Assembly (NCBI RefSeq): GCF_008831285.2
Contig: NC_045147.1
Coordinates: 13,866,854-13,930,853 of the forward strand
Direction: 5' to 3'
Source of the DNA: Nymphaea colorata
Taxonomy: Eukaryota > Streptophyta > Magnoliopsida > Nymphaeales > Nymphaeaceae
DNA: 64,000 bases
Both the position numbers and the translations under genes were made by a program. The notes below the pieces were generated by a model that saw only the letters and a program-made list of their open reading frames with translations, was not told the origin of the DNA and did not search any database. Below are positions 24,331-37,467 of this stretch, in pieces (the first letter of the stretch is position 1; every line of letters starts with the position of its first letter).

Positions 24331-25898
24331 GAAGCAGGGGAATCTGGAATAACAGTAACCCAATAATCAGGTGGCAGGCTTTCACTATGGACTGCTTTCT
24401 GTCATCTCCCAGTCTCTCTAGGTGTTGTGTAGCTGCTGTAAAATGAGAAGGGGAAGGGAGCGTTGATCTGATGATGACGTTAACTCCTCTCTCTTCTTTA
24501 CTTTTCCGGGCTGACGTTGCTGGATGACTAAATAAATTCCATTTTATTAAATCCCTTTATCAAAAAGGGCATATTGATAGTTTGTGGTTAACCATCCTAA
24601 CATGTGACAGTCCGCTGATGGAAAGATATTTTTCTTTCTTTATATAGACAAACCACGGCTTTGCCCTACATAACCACTTTCTAAAAGCAGGAAGAGTGTT
24701 TCATCCTACCACCGGCCCAGGCCCAGTTCTGAAAATGCGTTGACTTATTTTATTTACTTTGGTCTTCAAGGTACCAAAATGAACGTAGACCCCTAGGCTA
24801 CTAACTTTTTACTGGCATTGCACTTAGTCGCCGATATAAAAGAGACGCAGGGCCCGAACATATGCCATCGACTGCAGCCATTTTTCCTTTTCTCCAAAAA
24901 GAAAGGAGAAACTGCTCTTGTGCCAAATGTAGCGATCGACTACTTAGTACTTGCCCTAAAATTAGTGTACGTTGTGGGGAAAATAAAATTTCCTTTGGAT
25001 GAGAATCAAAACCTGTCCTAAATCCATTTTCTTTTTAATGTCTTAGTTTTGGAGTGCAAAACTTGTTTAGGGTGTTCCAAGATCTAATTCAAAATAACAT
25101 TTATTTTGTCATACTTGAGCATCATAGGAAAAATCTAGTTCAAACTAAGTTCGACATATTTGTATATATACGCAGAGAGAGAGAGAAATTGCAACCAGTC
25201 GCGCTTTTGAAATCATCTACTTAATTCTTTCTTTCTGGCTTTTACTCCCCCCATGGCTTTTACTACCTCATTTTTTCTTTCTCTTTTCTTATTTTGTTTA
25301 CAACTTTCATCTTCACCAAGAAGTAAAAGATATGTTCATGGTGCAACAATAGTTCATAGTGTTTTTCGCAATATTTTTAAGGTGCTTTTACCGATAGATT
25401 TTTTGGTTTCTAACCATTGGCAGCATCCGCAGATCTGTCATGAAGAAGGGAGAAGGGGGCTTGGGTGCATATAGATGAAAAGATATTGAGGTTGACCTTA
25501 AATGCAGCTGAAATCCCAGCGGAGGGCCTCGCAGTAAGCTCATTTACAAGCATCATTCTTCGGTTTGATTTAATCAGATCTAATCTCAGAAATGTGATAC
25601 ACATGTTAAGCTTGACAAGAATCAAACTTTCAATTGCATTACAATAGCAATACAAGCTTTATAAAGCTAAAAGCATAAATAATCGTACAAATGCCAAAAA
25701 CTTTGTGATTCATAAGAAGAAATATTCTTATCTTAACAGGAAAAGTTTTGGAGAGAATTCTGATCAAATATATTGATGTGAATCATGTACTTAATTACAC
25801 AGGATCAACTTGGCTCAACTTCAACGAAAAGAGAAAAAAAACACAAGGAGATGACTTAGGTAGGTTTTCATGCACGAAAACTCTGGGGCCAGCGTCTA

Positions 25899-26085
25899 CT
25901 AGGGGCGGAGTCAGGTTTTTTTCAGGGGCGGGCCAAATGGGGGTTGCGTTTTGTGGGTTGGATTTGGGTAGGACCAAACTGAACTACAATTCAAAAATAC
26001 ATGAAAGCAAAAAAAAAAAAAAAATTCAATTTTTACATGATTTGATTGGGCCATGGCGTAGGTGCCCCCCTCCCTCCACACCGAC
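25899..26085 (+). repeat. GGGGCGGAG-ended repeat fragment, copy 2
   Basis: Begins AGGGGCGGAGTCAGG with TCAGGGGCGGGCC soon after, matching copy 1. It contains a run of about 17 A near 26010 and TTGGGCCATGG near 26046, which resembles the far end of such elements. No flanking duplication was found. Confidence 0.5.
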
Positions 26086-28583
26086 AGGGTCGTGTTTTCC
26101 ATGTGATCGACTGTGACTTCGAATTTGATCCAAGAATCAAGTGCCAAATCAAAGTCCCCCACATGCGATTGTCTGCTGAAATGAAACGTGAATAGCATGC
26201 AAAAACTGACATATTTTTTTCTAAATGGAAACAAAAAAAAAGGAACTCTGAGCGACTCGTAACCATAGAGCTTGAGCTGTAGATGACCTTGCGGTCCTTC
26301 CTCTTGCGGGCTCTTTTCAGCCACTGCAAAAGTTAATATGCAACTTCTTTAAGCATAGAATGACACTATTCGTGAACTGAACCGTTTTGCAGAATATTGG
26401 AAGATCAGGCAAAAAAGAGAACTGTTTATTTTTATAATTTTATATTGATAGAGGGAAACTCCATGAATCAGCTACTCAATTGGTTCTCCATGTTGCTTCT
26501 CCAATGATCAAACAATGCCCAATACAAAGATTTTACACTCTTTCGTCCAAAATGATAGAACATATTTGGGTTGGCCAGCAAAAACCTGACCCCTTATTTG
26601 AAAAGAAAAGAGAAAAGAGGCTTGTTTCCGGAATTTAGATATGGCGCTGGGCCTTTAATTACATAAAAAACTTTGCATCTGTTTTTTTCGGATCAAGTAA
26701 AACTTGAGCTAGGATGTGTCGATCTGCAGTGATATGAGATCATCTCATCTGAATTTAAGGTCGAATACCTCTTTTTTCATTCCTTAGATCGATGTTATAT
26801 ACAATATTAGAAAGCATACTTTTTTTAATACAGCCTCCCTGTAAATGGCCTTCTTTTACTGAAACTTTAAAAAAAAAAGAGAGAGAAATCAATGGATGCT
26901 AACATCATAAGATGACCGTCACTCAACACGTCAGGGAGATGCCATCACATGATTGATGTGTCTCTTCTTCAATTCACAAGCACACTCGAATTCTATTCAC
27001 TGCCAACAAGTGGAAGAGATCTGTAATCCTTACCATTCATTCATTCATTTCATTCGTAGGGATGTTCTTTTTTTTATGAACACCGGCGACGAGTTAAATG
27101 TGTGATGGACAATGTATTGGAGTAAATATAGTCTGACACCCTCACCCCTTCTTCACCACCACAGATTCATGGTTTTCATAAGATAACAAAGATTTGAGAT
27201 CCAGTTGAGAAATCCATTGTTTGGTTAAGCCTGGCATTTCACCTTAAGTTGGTTTTAAAATCAGCCTCGGATCTCGAATCCGGGGCTCTCTGAGTGTACG
27301 TATATATAAACAATATATATATATTGTTTATATATATATATAATAAAAAATATACTTTTTGCAAAATGATTGAATCACCTGGAGAAGCCGACCTCCTCCC
27401 CCTTCCCCCCTTAAAATTTAGAGTTCCTTTAGGACCTAGGCGAGAGAGAAGACTGGTCAGATAGAGTGTGTTGCGCCACACCATTTGTAGTATATGAGGA
27501 TAGCACCCACATGAATAGAACTAACAATCAGACTCTAATTGGCTGTGTGCCCGGCTAGTTATGCTACGTCTTTTGAAGCAAAAACCAAAGTATATACCAG
27601 AAATTTGTATACACAAGACCACTCAAGTCAACCACAGAAAACAAATCACTTTAAAATCTATATAAACATTTAAAACAAAATATGAACATGCCAACATGCT
27701 TATAAATGTTAATTTAGTATGAAATATACTCTAATTCAAGTTATTTTCATGAAAGTATTGTTTCTTTGCTATCAAAATGTTGATGTTATAAGAGCCTTTA
27801 ATCATATTGACCATTGAAAAGCACAGTTAAAGCTGATTTAAAGGTGAATGGCTTAACATATGTTCTCCATCAAACCACTCTTATGATTATGTTTGTAAGT
27901 TAATAGCAGAAAAAATATATTGGCAATATATTTCAAGTAGGAGATGTCTCTAACGATTCAACAGCAGAAGTTCTGCATGATTTTAGTGTTTTACAAGTGG
28001 AGAGGATCATCCTCTCCCCCTTCTTCCCTTCTAGTTCATGGAGTACTATATATATGTCCCTCACAACTACGGATGTCAATAGATCATAATCAATGTATGA
28101 TATTTAATTTATTGGATGCCCATACATTTGAATTCCAATGCTGAAAAAAAAGTCTCATAGCATATCTGAGTCAGACTTCAAAATTCACAACCGAATTCAT
28201 TCTATATCCGACTTTTGAATGTACAGTTGAATCTAATCCTCATGACTATATATTAAGAACTGACTATCAAAATATTTAGGTATGCATATGCAAGGAAATA
28301 TAACTGCTTATATTGTTACTTGATATCGGTCTTATTTTAAACTTAATCAGAATTTGATTGGATGTTGTTTTCTAAAATAAAATTAAACCTATTATTTTAG
28401 TCGCATATAGTTAGATTTTTTTTTTTTTCATATCTGACTTGTTTAAGGAGTTCAGTCGAATACCCAGTCCAGAGAGTTATTAAAAAAGACTTATGAAGAG
28501 AAAACAAATAGAAAAGTGAATGCTGCAAAAGAACTCAAGCTTATGAAACAACACCTGCAGGCTTTAAATAGAAAAAAGGTGAC

Positions 28584-28617
<34 letters not shown>

Positions 28618-29020
28618 AATTAGTAATATGAAAATAAATATATTTTGTAGGGTTGATGTGAGCAACTGCCCACACGAACTCCCATGTGGTGAAGAGAATC
28701 ACTAATGATAGTTGGACCTGAAGGTTACAAAGTGTTTTCTCTTTGATCCATTCAGTGAACATTCCGCGTTCGCATTTCAATTGCACAATCGGGCCCGAGC
28801 ATTGAGGTCCATACATTGATGCTAGAATGACCCAAATGCCCTTACTTATAGGAAGTTAAATCTGCCCTTTTTATGAAAAATTAAAAAAAAAAGATTTTTT
28901 AAAAGACCAAAATGCCCTTGTTGGCAGAGCTAGAAGTCTAGCTCAATGGGCATAAATAAAGGGCTATCCTTAATATGTATGTAAATGAATAATTATGTAT
29001 TTGACTATTTTGGTATTTGG

Positions 29021-29036
29021 CTCCGCCCCTTACTCT
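29021..29036 (-). repeat. GGGGCGGAG repeat end, inverted copy
   Basis: TTGGCTCCGCCCCTTA is the reverse complement of the start of the two copies at 24.2 and 25.9 kb. It could be the far end of an older element or an independent insertion. Confidence 0.35.
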
Positions 29037-29878
29037 CATGGGTCCAATAAGGGCAGCAATTTCGGCTGCGTACCATGAGGCTGGAAGCTAAAATTTTGGG
29101 ATTTTAAAGTCTTCTCGACGACAACTCAAACCAAGACGTGGATCAAATGAAGACGCTAAACTTTTCTCTTTTTCTAACAATCCTTCGCAGGTGGCATTTT
29201 CTGGTTCTGCACATTTTTCACTTCAAGATGTAGAAGGAGTGTCAAAATTTTCACTTATCTATTCCATCATAAGATATGTTTCAGGTTAATAGCAAAGTAG
29301 CATCTAGGTTCCAAGCATGAGTGAATGACTTTATCATGGAAGGATAGTCCGAAATGGTGCTCAAGAAAGGGTAGGCGGCCTAGTGTCAACCTCCTGTGCC
29401 CCAAAAGAAGGGAGGAATGCACAAGTGGAGCACATGGCAGTTTAAGGTACCAAAAGTAAATTCTTGATTCTAAGAAAACAAAATTGAATGAAAGTTTTGG
29501 CTCTTTATCGAAGATAGGTCTTCTCAGCTCACCTCAATATCCAACTCAATGAATAAAATAAAATAAATGCCTACTCTAACATATTGAATAAGAATCTTCT
29601 ACGGGCTGAGGCAATAGGCTTTAAAACTCGATCGAACCGCTCACCAAATCTACAAGTCAACTGGTTAATCCAGCGACTCAGTCATTAGCGGATCGTTTCA
29701 AGTGTGAGTCACGACTTTTGAGAGCTATGCTCCGAAGGAATCAATTTCCAGGGCAGGTGCGACTTCATTGTCTAAGAAGTCCAACCAAGGGGCGACTTCC
29801 ACCGGCGAACTCGAAGTTCGTTGGAAGGAGGAGAGACCCAGAACCGAGGAACTCGTCAAGCACAGTAGAATCTCTAAA

Positions 29879-31418
29879 ATGGGTGCTCTCAGAAACGTGG
29901 TTATCGCCTTTCTGGTCCCTCTCCCGTCCTTGGCGTTCTACCTCGTCTTCCTCCAGGGTTTCTTGTCTCCTGATCCCCTCCCCATCTGGAAGTGGTGCGC
30001 CGATCATCCCATCTTGCTAGCAAACCTCCTATTCTTCATCAATGTGGATATCATTTTCTGGGTCATAAGCCTTTTACAGAAGAGCACTTGGGTATCCGTT
30101 GCTTCCTTCCAAATCCACCAATTTGTCGCAATTACGAAAGATGCTGTCGAGTTTCTTTCTGTTTGTGATGTTGGTTTATGTTTGTTCTGAGTTTGCAGCT
30201 TATAGACTTGTACTGGACTGTCATACCGGTGATGCTTGTCCACTACTATGCGTCTCATCCTTATCAAAGATCAGATTCTAAGAGATCGAGAACGATTGTT
30301 TGGTTAACTTGGGTTTGGAGCATCAGGCTTACGCATAATTACTTCAGGAGGGAGGGGTGGGCATGGGGAGATAGAGAGGATTGGAGGTTTGCTGATCTTA
30401 GGAAGAAGCTTGGGGGACATTGGTGGTGGGTTTCTTTCTTCGCAGTGTACGTGTCGCAGCAGGTATTCTTCTCTTGCTCTCTCAGTTATGGGAGTTCAGG
30501 TCTTCAAATTCATCAGTTTGGAATCAATGCTTGATTATTCTTTTGATGACACTGTTACTGTGGTCATTGACTGACTGAAGGTTGTTACTTTTTCCTTCTC
30601 TTGATTGGAATAATGACACATGAGAAAAAAGAAATCATAGTTTTTTGGATTATAAATCTGAATGTCTTAGAACTTCTTGCTTGGGCAATGGTTTCTTCAG
30701 ATCCTCGTGAACGTAGTGTCTTGAAATTTTACATCCGAAGATCCCCGGTTTATACTGTTCACAAGGAATTGCTACTTATGGAGATTATTGTAGTTTCCAT
30801 TCTCCAAACTTGAACTGCAAATTTGCAACATTAAATTCTGCTTGGGTAGTTATGAACATTGTATCAATCTCCCTTTGTCAGTAAGCCTATTTGTCAAGCT
30901 CAGTTTCTGTGCACCTAATTATGTTCATTTATTGCTTTCAGGCATTCTTAATAGGCATTTGCCTGCCGATGTATGCGGTACATACCAGTGATATCCAATG
31001 GAATACATGGGACAACGTTGCTACTTTTGTGTGCGCCGTTGGTATCATTATTGCTTATTTTGCAGACACCCAGCTTCATGCCTTCGTGAAGAGAAATAGA
31101 GTATTCAGAGATCTTGGGGTGCCCGTGGTACCTACTCTTGAAACAGGCTTATGGCGCTACTCTAGGCATCCAAACTACTTCGGCGAACAGCTGTGGTGGT
31201 GGGGACTGGTCATCTTTGGATGGAATACTGGGAAAGGGTGGACACTCATTGGATCCCTTCTGAATAGCCTTTGTTTAGCATATTCAACAGCCCTTGTGGA
31301 AGAAAGGATGATGTCTCAGGCATCTAGAGCAAAAAAGTACAAACTATATAAAGAGACAACATCAGTTTGGGTGCCTTGGTTTAAATATGTTCCAAGGACA
31401 GAGGACAAAAGAACCTAA
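29879..31418 (+). CDS. DUF1295 / steroid 5-alpha-reductase-fold membrane protein
   Basis: Three exons, 29879-30091, 30199-30462 and 30942-31418, total 954 nt for 317 residues with clean GT-AG borders and phase-0 junctions. The ATG at 29879 is the first in frame; the upstream in-frame start-like codon at 29768 is TTG. Several hydrophobic helices occur from the N-terminus onward (FLVPLPSLAFYLVFL, LLFFINVDIIFWVISLL). The C-terminal RYSRHPNYFGEQLWWWG is the signature that DUF1295 proteins share with sterol/steroid reductases and isoprenylcysteine methyltransferases, where it lies by the cofactor-binding site. Length fits plant DUF1295 proteins. An integral ER-membrane reductase is inferred; substrate and reaction are not known. 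No operon-like context or defect. Confidence 0.87.
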
Positions 31419-34096
31419 ATGTTATCATTCCTTTTCACCCTAGTAGGTCTACTGTCTGCTTTAATTTGTAAGATCAATTATTTTCTAGTGAAAGGACCTT
31501 TTTGAGAAATCAAGGTATCAGCTATTGCGTGCTTCTTGTTTTTCTTTGTAGCTTTGAAACTGATAGGATTTGTTGCTTTGTTATCCTTTAAGCTAGTAAA
31601 TTTAAGCTCTTGTGTGCAAAATGAGAAAAAAAACTACCAGCAGTTTTTTTTACCTTTGTTGAAAAAACAGAAGAAAAGGAAAAACAATCCCATATGCATG
31701 GATATGCACTGTCACGGACATGCGAATGTATGTCCCACATCCCTTGTCTTTGTCTGTACATGGTTAATTGTGTAACTTTCGAGCTATCGTATATCTGTCG
31801 ACTAATTCGGTACCTGTGGTTTCTGTGTTGTCTCAAGACAAACAGGGAAAACAGATTGCAGATTGTACACGTGAGAGCATTAGTAGCAAGCGGCATGTGA
31901 ATCTTTTTGCTCAGGACTGCTTATGAAAATTACTGACGTAAGTAGAGCATCAGCAACACAATGACTCTCTGACTTTAGAAAAGCACCTAGGTTGCAATGA
32001 ATAGGACTAACTTGTAACCTTGCCTTGTACATCTGCTTGTCTTTTGCTTCACAAGTCCTATCTCAGTTTGATTTCCTGAACGTTGTAACGTACCCCAGCA
32101 ATTTACCCAGAGGGCAGATTTCAGTCAAGCGACTCTTGTTGTTGATTCACATGATGTGGGTCTAGGACCAGATCCCAGCACATGCATAATGCTTCTCCAG
32201 CCATATGTTCTCTCTGTCAAAGTCTTACTGTTCATTTGAATGTGAAGACTGCCTAAAGATTCTTCTGCATGTATGCTGCAGGTGCTTTCCATTCCTTTTC
32301 CAATGTAAAAGTCTTCACAACCTCATCTTTCCATATTCCTAGAATGTCATGGTTTACCATTGTCTTCCTTCTTTAGAATTCAGATATATCATCTGGCGGA
32401 GACTTTTTGAATTACGCTGCTATCACGAAGGTTTCAACTCTCTAACCTCGATTGCATTCTGTTTTGAAAATTACGAACCAACATATGAACTTAAGCTACC
32501 CAGGCCTTCTACCTTCTGGGATCATAGAAAACATGAGGTTGCTCCGTACGGCATCCTGCGTGTGACTTTTTCCAGTACAAGGTAGCATCCTTAGTAGAAA
32601 ATCTTTGTTTGCAAAATTCTTCGATGGCTTACAAGTGGACGACCTGACTGTTAGAGACAATCTGCTAGACATGGAAAAATGTTAAGCTTTCTATTTCTTG
32701 GATTGTTCCATGCACACCGAAGTTCTAGTTTCCTGGCTTAGCTTGCAATCAAGGATCCTGTCCAGCAGTCGTCAGATTTCTTTGCCATGCTTATTTTGTG
32801 CAATGTCACTGTGCAGTTCATAAACATCAAGGCTAATTCTCTTTAAGTGAAGAAAATGAAGAAAAAATATGAATTTCAAGATTTAACTGCTAGGTTGATG
32901 GCCAACATCTCTGTTATGTATTGCACAAGTCGGGGCCTTGGATGTCTATTCAAACTTGCATCTGTTTGTTTGTGTAACAGAAGACAATCTCGAATGATTA
33001 AAAGTAATTTAAACCACAGCCTGACCCTGTTATAAGTCGGAAAGGGTTGTCACTGATTCTAAAAATGAGGTTGAAGTGGAAAAGAGCCGATTTATAATCA
33101 TCATTTGATCCTTATTTCCACTCCACTTTCTTTTCTTCTAATTCTAGTGCTACTATTGGACGCTCCTGCAATCTGCTTAACCTTGTGTAAAGACTAATTT
33201 TGAATTGGCTGACCTCCATTATGCTGTATCCGTAGTATTATTTTGTTATTCGCTTGTACTGATGCAAGGCACAACTCTCTCTCTCTCTCTCTTGCTTCCC
33301 ACATGTGCTAGTTGTGGATACTTAAACCTGTTATATATACTGACATGTTCTTAAAGTTGTCGATATCATTGTTAAAATCACACTATTAGATCAGAGAACA
33401 CTGTAATGTACTTTTTACTCAGAGGATCTTATGGGATTCATGTTTCAGACACAAAACGAAGCCCACAGTTTTCTTTTTTCACCTTCTCTCTGATATGCTA
33501 CCATACTAAGTTGAAAAAACAAACCTGTGAAGCTCGTCTCGCAGGTTCAGCTGCAATTCCCGCATTGTCTTAGACTGCGGCAAGAACACAATAAAAAGAT
33601 TCTCGGCTTTCCTGAAATGTACGCTTGATTCACAGCCGGATTGCTGATGTAGTATCAGATGTGTACTTTTTCAATTAAAGTGTCAGGCATATACATGTGA
33701 GTTCTATTCCATTTCCCTTGCATCAAACTCTTGACCTCCCATTTAAGGATTTTAAGTATGATACCTAGCAAAGTATATGGATCTCTTGTTCTCCTCAGTA
33801 AATCCCAGTAGATAAGGCTCGAACTTTAGTACAGTTGCATCATACTGATAACTTGTTTGTATCTGGAGAATCCTCTGTTTGGGAGCTGGCAGTTAGAGTA
33901 GTTCAACTCATCTTTGCTGTGAATGTGGATGATGTTTTGGATGAAACATCTGACCATGCCTGCCAAATTACTAGTTCTTCCATCTGATGTTGTGTCAAAA
34001 CAGGTTGGCAACTTGTACACATCTACTTGTTCATGAAGCCATTCAACAGATGCCCATGTGATAACTCGGCGAAAAAGAAACCTAAACTGCTATATC
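31419..34096. other. Spacer, nothing recognised
   Basis: 3' flank of the DUF1295 gene and intergenic DNA. A short (CT)n run lies at about 33276-33293. ORFs up to about 100 codons on either strand have no recognisable motifs. Confidence 0.6.
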
Positions 34097-34113
34097 AACG
34101 ATGTGGCCGGATT

Positions 34114-34352
34114 GCCTCAAGGGGCATAGCGTAGCTGGTTGAGCTAGGGGCCTGTACTAAGGCAGATCTCTAGTTCGATTCCCGTGGGCGCTATGTTCCT
34201 GTGTCTTAAGGCGGTAGGACGCGGCATCTAAGCTGAAGGGTGCACCGTTGCTATCGCTGACACCGACGCAGCTCAGGACCTCGGAGGCAGGGGGAATGGG
34301 GGGGCCTTCGGGCCTTTTTCGGGCGGTGGGATTAATACCCCTTGCTCACCCG
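34114..34352 (+). mobile_element. tRNA-derived SINE with 17-bp target duplication
   Basis: A 239-bp insertion between two exact copies of AACGATGTGGCCGGATT (34097-34113 and 34353-34369). The head is tRNA-like: pol III A box TAGCGTAGCTGG at 34127-34138 (fits TRGYNNANNNGG) and B box AGTTCGATTCC at 34172-34182, 33 nt between. The body downstream is GC-rich, with GGGGCCTTCGGGCC near 34305. Long exact target duplications are the mark of LINE-driven retroposition. It ends CTTGCTCACCCG with no poly(A) or poly(T) tail, unusual for plant SINEs. A diverged relative lies at 41.27 kb. Confidence 0.85.
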
Positions 34353-34607
34353 AACGATGTGGCCGGATTATCTAAAACTTATTTGTTCCTCTTCATTCCT
34401 ATCTCTGATCTGAAAAAAGAATTGATAGCTTGTGCTTCTTCAATTATCATTTCAACGAATCCATAACTTTTCCATGAAAGTTTTCTTCGTACCATTCGAG
34501 CCATTTTTTCATGCTTTTCTCGGAGGTTTGGAGAAAGCAGCATATGACAAGCCAAGGACCTGAAAGAATCACTAATGAAATACCTCATTTAGAGCCTTAT
34601 TTACAAT

Positions 34608-34737
34608 TCTCGACGATGAATTGATTTGATAGATCTTTGATAGATCAGATCCTTTTAGGAGGCCTTAATGACCATAGATAGAACCTATCCAATTTTCACA
34701 GTGAGATGGTTGGCTATTCACGAACTAGCTGTACCTA
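34608..34737 (+). pseudogene. psbF: Plastid psbE-psbF fragment in nuclear DNA
   Basis: At 34668 an ATG opens a frame beginning like plastid psbF (cytochrome b559 beta): [16 protein letters not shown], then diverging after residue 23. Upstream, a degraded psbE end with the plastid-type junction TTTTAGGAGGCC directly precedes the ATG, as in the psbE-psbF operon of chloroplasts. The heme-histidine region is only partly kept and the transmembrane part is lost. This is an organelle-to-nucleus transfer, either direct or via mitochondrial DNA. It is not a working gene. Confidence 0.75.
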
Positions 34738-37467
34738 GTATGTACCTACCGAAGGAATTGGATCCTTTTCCTCGTTTCAAGAATCTCCTCCCTTTCAAGA
34801 ATCTCCTCCCTTCTTCCACTCCAACCTAGCTAATCTCGCCAGCCCATACTTTATTGCAGCATGTACATTCTCATGATGGTGCTTGTCCAATGGATTTCTT
34901 AATTATACGGGTTTATTTATGGCATGAGACAACCGGTAGCACAACATGAGTCTGAATATTTCTAAGCATATGACATATATTTGGTTAAACCGCCCATAAG
35001 AACCATGTTTTGACTCTTAGCCGGAGAATACAATTTGGTTGATGGATAATGGCCACATTAATAGCTGGACGGATTTCAGCATTGAATAAATCCGTGGATA
35101 AGAAGATTTGCCCATCTAATGGAAGTGACATTAGTGGGAATAGTTTACCAGAATCTTGATCTAAAATTTTCGATAAACTAACTTTTTATGATTATATCGG
35201 TAATAAATAATCCGGCGAAAGGAGGATTGTTCAGAGCGGGCTCAATGGACAACGGTTGAATTTGAAACATTCTGCTCATGATTCTTTTGCACCTTCGACT
35301 GTGCAGCAGGGCTTTCTAATGGCGGCCACCATTTGAGAACTTTTGCTTTTGCCGCTGCCATCATCTGAAACAATCAATAAGTTGGAGGGAGAATCAGGCT
35401 TCTCGACAGCCGTTAAAAGCTAACAAGCCATACTCAAATACTGGTAATAATCTGAATGGCGCGACTCCATCACGCCTCAAGCTAGATCGCGCCGCGACAA
35501 AAGCATTTCCAGCATATAACTCATTCCAAATTCTTTTTACCAACGCAAAAAAATCTACCAAGATCAAAAATTCCTAACAAATCTTCACGTCATCAAATAC
35601 ACTAGCTCATTCATCCAGCTGAAGAGAAGTATTTCACCCTATACAAGGTATATACATGCTTTCGGTTTGTTGGGTACGGTACTTCCACTATGTTTCTACT
35701 TGCATATCCGTGGATGCAAGCTGAGATCCTGGCCACCAATATAGGCCCCGGCCTGTGCATTTTACCAACCCCTTAGACATTCATCCATGTCTTTCAAGAG
35801 ATACAACAATATGTGGAATCACAGCGGAATGAAATAAGAATCCGCTGTACACTGTGGCCGTCTAGCGATTCTTTACCTCAAGTTGCTCCGTCTACTCAAT
35901 ATAGTCGTGTTCAAAGACTAATTTGAATTCTAAATTTCTTTGTTTCAGAACAAGCACTTAAACGAGTTCTTGTACATTAACTATATTATACGATATGGTT
36001 AAATGATATTATTTCTTAGTCATTGAGATTATAAAATGGTGGACGGAGCCAAGCACCTTGAACTCCTCTGCCTGCCAAGCTTATTTTTATGAGTTTAGAT
36101 TAGGAATGTAAAACGGTTCAGCTTTAGGCCCGAGTAAATCCTTTCCTGAATCCGATCTAACGCAATTGGACTTGGATTCAGATTCAGATGCAGACCTTAT
36201 TTTTTCAAATTGAATGGAATATGAGACCCGACATCTACGTGTAATCAAGTGAGATCTTTATCGGATCCTAGTCCCATCAAGGACTCATGTTGAGATTGAG
36301 TTGTGAACGAAGCTGATGAATTCGAATAATTGGATCCGATTTTCTTGAAAGGTTTCGGATTCTGCTCGATAATTGGACATGCTGTAAGCATTGACAACCA
36401 TAGATAATGGTAGCTTGATTTGTTGTTGTTCGGCCATAATATTCACAAAGAGATGGACCCTTAGGCAAATAATGTATGATCATTTCGCCCTTGGATCTGA
36501 GATGCGGTGGATCGACCGGTGGAGGAGGCCCGACCCGTCCACATCACCTCTTTCTGGTTTCTCCTCTGAAATCATTCCTGCTGGTTGTAGACCGAACACC
36601 CATCATTTGCATTTTTAAATATAGTTACAGATCATGTTCAAGAGATATCTTGGCATGGGAACCTTTTCATAGTTTAAGCTTCAAATTTGTAGCTTCAGTA
36701 GAAACTTGGCGTATATTTCAAAAATAAAGTTCAGGAAGATATAAAAAATATTGTCTTCAGTAGGCTGATGTTGTGATTCTTTCAAGTATATAACTGTTTT
36801 CCTGTAACTACCATGCAAAAACTTCGATGAAATGAAGAAAACTTGATTGAGTAGAACTAAACAATTCATCTCATCAAATTCAAAATGTTGGGCGCATACC
36901 TTGAAAGCTTCTTAGTTTCTAGCTAAACATGGGATGAAAGATACAGTAGACATTAAATGTACTTGTCGATGTCATATAGATGCATAAGTACAAGATAAAA
37001 GGACCTTCACTGTAATGATCAATGTCAGTCACAGTATGGATACAAGACGATTTTAGGAATGAAACTTAAGAGAGGTCAGTTTTAAGTGCAACTACAATGC
37101 TGAAAGAATTATGCAACCAAAAGCAGGGCGGTTATCAGAAAAGATTGAGCTTGTATTTTTGAAAACTTAGAAATATAAGGCTCGTTTTTGAGATTATTAG
37201 TAAAAGAGGAATCCAAGGCGAAATTTTCTCTAATAATACTTACACAAGACGGTCTTGCATGACGATAGAACATACTCAATTACACGTAGACTAACTCAGT
37301 GGTAATACTGCAATTTCCCAAGGAAACAAGGGCTTTCATGTTAAGACGTAAGAGGTCCCGCTGTCTGGAAGGGCAGTAAAGTCATTTTTGATGGCTGAGC
37401 GCCCCTTCAAAAGCACGAAGCCGCCAACAAGCGTTGGCGGGAGAAGGAGCCGTCTCAGAGTTCAGAT
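34738..37467. other. Spacer upstream of the phosphatase gene
   Basis: The first few hundred bases follow the psbF scrap and include a short direct repeat AAGAATCTCCTCCCTT near 34780-34815; they may be more organelle-derived DNA, which I could not match. The rest is AT-rich with no gene recognised. The last few hundred bases should contain the promoter of the phosphatase gene. Confidence 0.5.

Larger units (their letters stand above)
23633..29878. other. Spacer, repeat remnants, no gene recognised
   Basis: 6.2 kb of AT-rich DNA upstream of both the WAT1-related (-) and DUF1295 (+) genes, so it should contain both promoters. It holds GGGGCGGAG-ended repeat fragments (24.2, 25.9 and 29.0 kb), TA runs (27.3 kb, inverted, and 28583-28609), a poly(A)-rich region at 22.4-22.7 kb just outside, and many short ORFs without family resemblance. 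Confidence 0.6.

Noticed and set aside
29768-29878. N-terminal extension of the DUF1295 protein
   Set aside because: The codon at 29768 is TTG, and the extension is hydrophilic and not family-like; the ATG at 29879 gives the expected start.
34117-34190. A functional tRNA gene
   Set aside because: A and B boxes are present but the cloverleaf arms do not pair properly and exact 17-bp duplications mark it as a SINE head.
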